Origin: Deltaproteobacteria bacterium
GTDB lineage: Bacteria > Myxococcota > Myxococcia > Myxococcales > 40CM-4-68-19
DNA length: 5,608 nucleotides
Assembly: GCA_018266095.1 (NCBI GenBank)
Contig: JAFEBC010000456.1
Span: 1-5,608 of the forward strand
Direction: 5' to 3'
Shown: positions 5,290 through 5,608 of the stretch, piece after piece
How positions within the stretch are numbered: position 1 is the stretch's first letter
Layout: the number at the start of each line of letters is the position of its first letter
Notes under the pieces: generated by a model
Told to the model about the DNA's origin: nothing
Database searches by the model: none
What the model saw: the letters and a program-made list of their open reading frames with translations, nothing else
Position numbers and translations under genes: made by a program

Positions 5290-5452
5290 CTTGGAGAGCA
5301 ATCCGAGGAGGTCGCACCGTCCGCAGGCTCGCGGTCAAGAGCCGCCGGACCTCCCGCGCTGGGTGCCGTTCGTCGTGAAAGGCTGCGCGTGGATGGCTGT
5401 GGGTTTCGCCCTGGCGCTCTACCTCGTGCGCACCGGGCGGTTGCACCCTTAG
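5246..5452 (+). CDS. 68-aa single-pass membrane protein, unknown function
   Basis: The function is not recognised. The ATG lies inside the last 44 bases of the recombinase in another frame, preceded by GAGGAG at 5237-5242 (3-nt spacer, short but usable). The N-terminus is charged (MGVQDREWYRDRLRDLESN). A polar Pro/Arg-rich linker, a helix at about residues 43-62 (PFVVKGCAWMAVGFALALYL) and a short basic end (VRTGRLHP) follow. A DRxWYR start before a C-terminal membrane helix recurs, as far as I recall, in small proteobacterial membrane proteins, so this may be a chromosomal gene cut into by the insertion or the last phage/recombinase-module gene. The coding frame is clean, and its stop is 79 bp before alaA. 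Confidence 0.6.
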   Translation: MGVQDREWYRDRLRDLESNPRRSHRPQARGQEPPDLPRWVPFVVKGCAWMAVGFALALYLVRTGRLHP

Positions 5453-5531
5453 CCGCCTTTGCCCAGGCGCGTCAAGAGGCGTGCCAAAATCCTATGTTTT
5501 TGCAGCGCAGCAGCGCCCCAGGAGACGCCCC
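5453..5531 (+). promoter_or_regulatory. alaA leader with ribosome binding site
   Basis: This 79-bp gap contains the most AT-rich patch near the 3' end of the window (5485-5501, CAAAATCCTATGTTTTT), which could hold a -10 element. TTGCCC at 5459-5464 is -35-like, but its spacing to the AT-rich patch is not ideal, so no promoter is assigned. GGAG at 5521-5524 lies 7 nt before GTG 5532 and sets the alaA start. The short T-run at 5496-5501 has no clear stem in front of it. Confidence 0.4.
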
Positions 5532-5608
5532 GTGAAGCCCATTGCCAAGTCGAGCAAGCTCGCCAATGTCTGCTACGACATCCGCGGACCCGTGCTCGAC
5601 AAGGCACG
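5532..5608 (+). CDS. alaA: Alanine aminotransferase AlaA, 5' end (partial)
   Basis: Only the first 25 codons are present; the gene runs off the window. Starting at GTG 5532, the product reads MKPIAKSSKLANVCYDIRGP and then VLDKA. From memory, this aligns closely with the start of E. coli AlaA, which has SSKLENVCYDIRGPVL. AlaA is a cytoplasmic PLP-dependent enzyme that makes alanine from pyruvate and glutamate. The catalytic lysine and PLP site lie far downstream and cannot be checked. This is a host housekeeping gene and marks the chromosome side of the prophage. The start is supported by GGAG with a 7-nt spacer. Confidence 0.85.
   Translation, partial: MKPIAKSSKLANVCYDIRGPVLDKA

Noticed and set aside
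4579..5531. XerCD dif-type attachment site
   Set aside because: No AT-rich sequence resembling a dif core (TATAATG/CATTATG-like arms) was found. The inverted repeats are GC-rich and unlike dif.
1..5608. tRNA or rRNA gene as integration target
   Set aside because: No cloverleaf-like arms, T-loop (GGTTCRA) context or CCA end were seen on either strand.

Overview
This window holds the structural and assembly half of a filamentous phage (Inoviridae) genome, integrated as a prophage in the chromosome of a high-GC proteobacterium. The last 77 bases are the start of a host alanine aminotransferase gene (alaA). Its N-terminus, beginning MKPIAKSSKLANVCYDIRGP, resembles E. coli AlaA, and the same type occurs in beta- and gammaproteobacteria. 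The GC-rich codon use, the TspB-like adhesin and the DUF2523 protein fit phages of Xanthomonadaceae or Burkholderiales/Neisseria-type hosts. The sequence does not let me name a genus.

Layout, all on the + strand: tail of an unidentified gene (to 82); rolling-circle replication initiator with HUH and YxxxY motifs (79-912); a 39-aa membrane or exported peptide (909-1028); an exported protein with four cysteines and a C-terminal membrane anchor (1033-1521); a second 39-aa membrane peptide (1518-1637); a short gap with an 8-bp hairpin; the 73-aa major coat preprotein (1706-1927); a very large hairpin (1928-1978) that looks like the post-gVIII terminator; the pIII/TspB-like adsorption protein (1989-3440); a DUF2523/pVI-like membrane protein (3440-3766); and the Zot/pI assembly ATPase (3766-4578). 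A 122-bp gap dense in inverted repeats follows. Then come a frameshifted serine recombinase (4701-5289), a 68-aa single-pass membrane protein (5246-5452), a short leader, and alaA (5532 onward).

The genes form the usual inovirus modules. Rep nicks and replicates the genome. The small membrane peptides and pVIII build the virion shaft and one tip. The TspB-like protein and DUF2523 protein form the adsorption tip. Zot/pI drives extrusion. Stop and start codons overlap at most junctions (ATGA at 79, 909 and 1518; TGATG at 3438 and 3764), so translation is probably coupled. The only large breaks flank the major coat gene and follow zot. No pIV secretin, repressor or obvious ssDNA-binding protein is visible; they may be outside the window or supplied by the host.

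The points most worth a second look are the +1 frameshift at an A5 run in the recombinase, the short Zot with no visible membrane anchor, the structured 4579-4700 gap, and the unfamiliar 162-aa four-cysteine virion-protein candidate. I see no wholly new system. The window reads as a fairly typical but poorly characterised inoviral prophage whose integration or resolution gene may be decaying.
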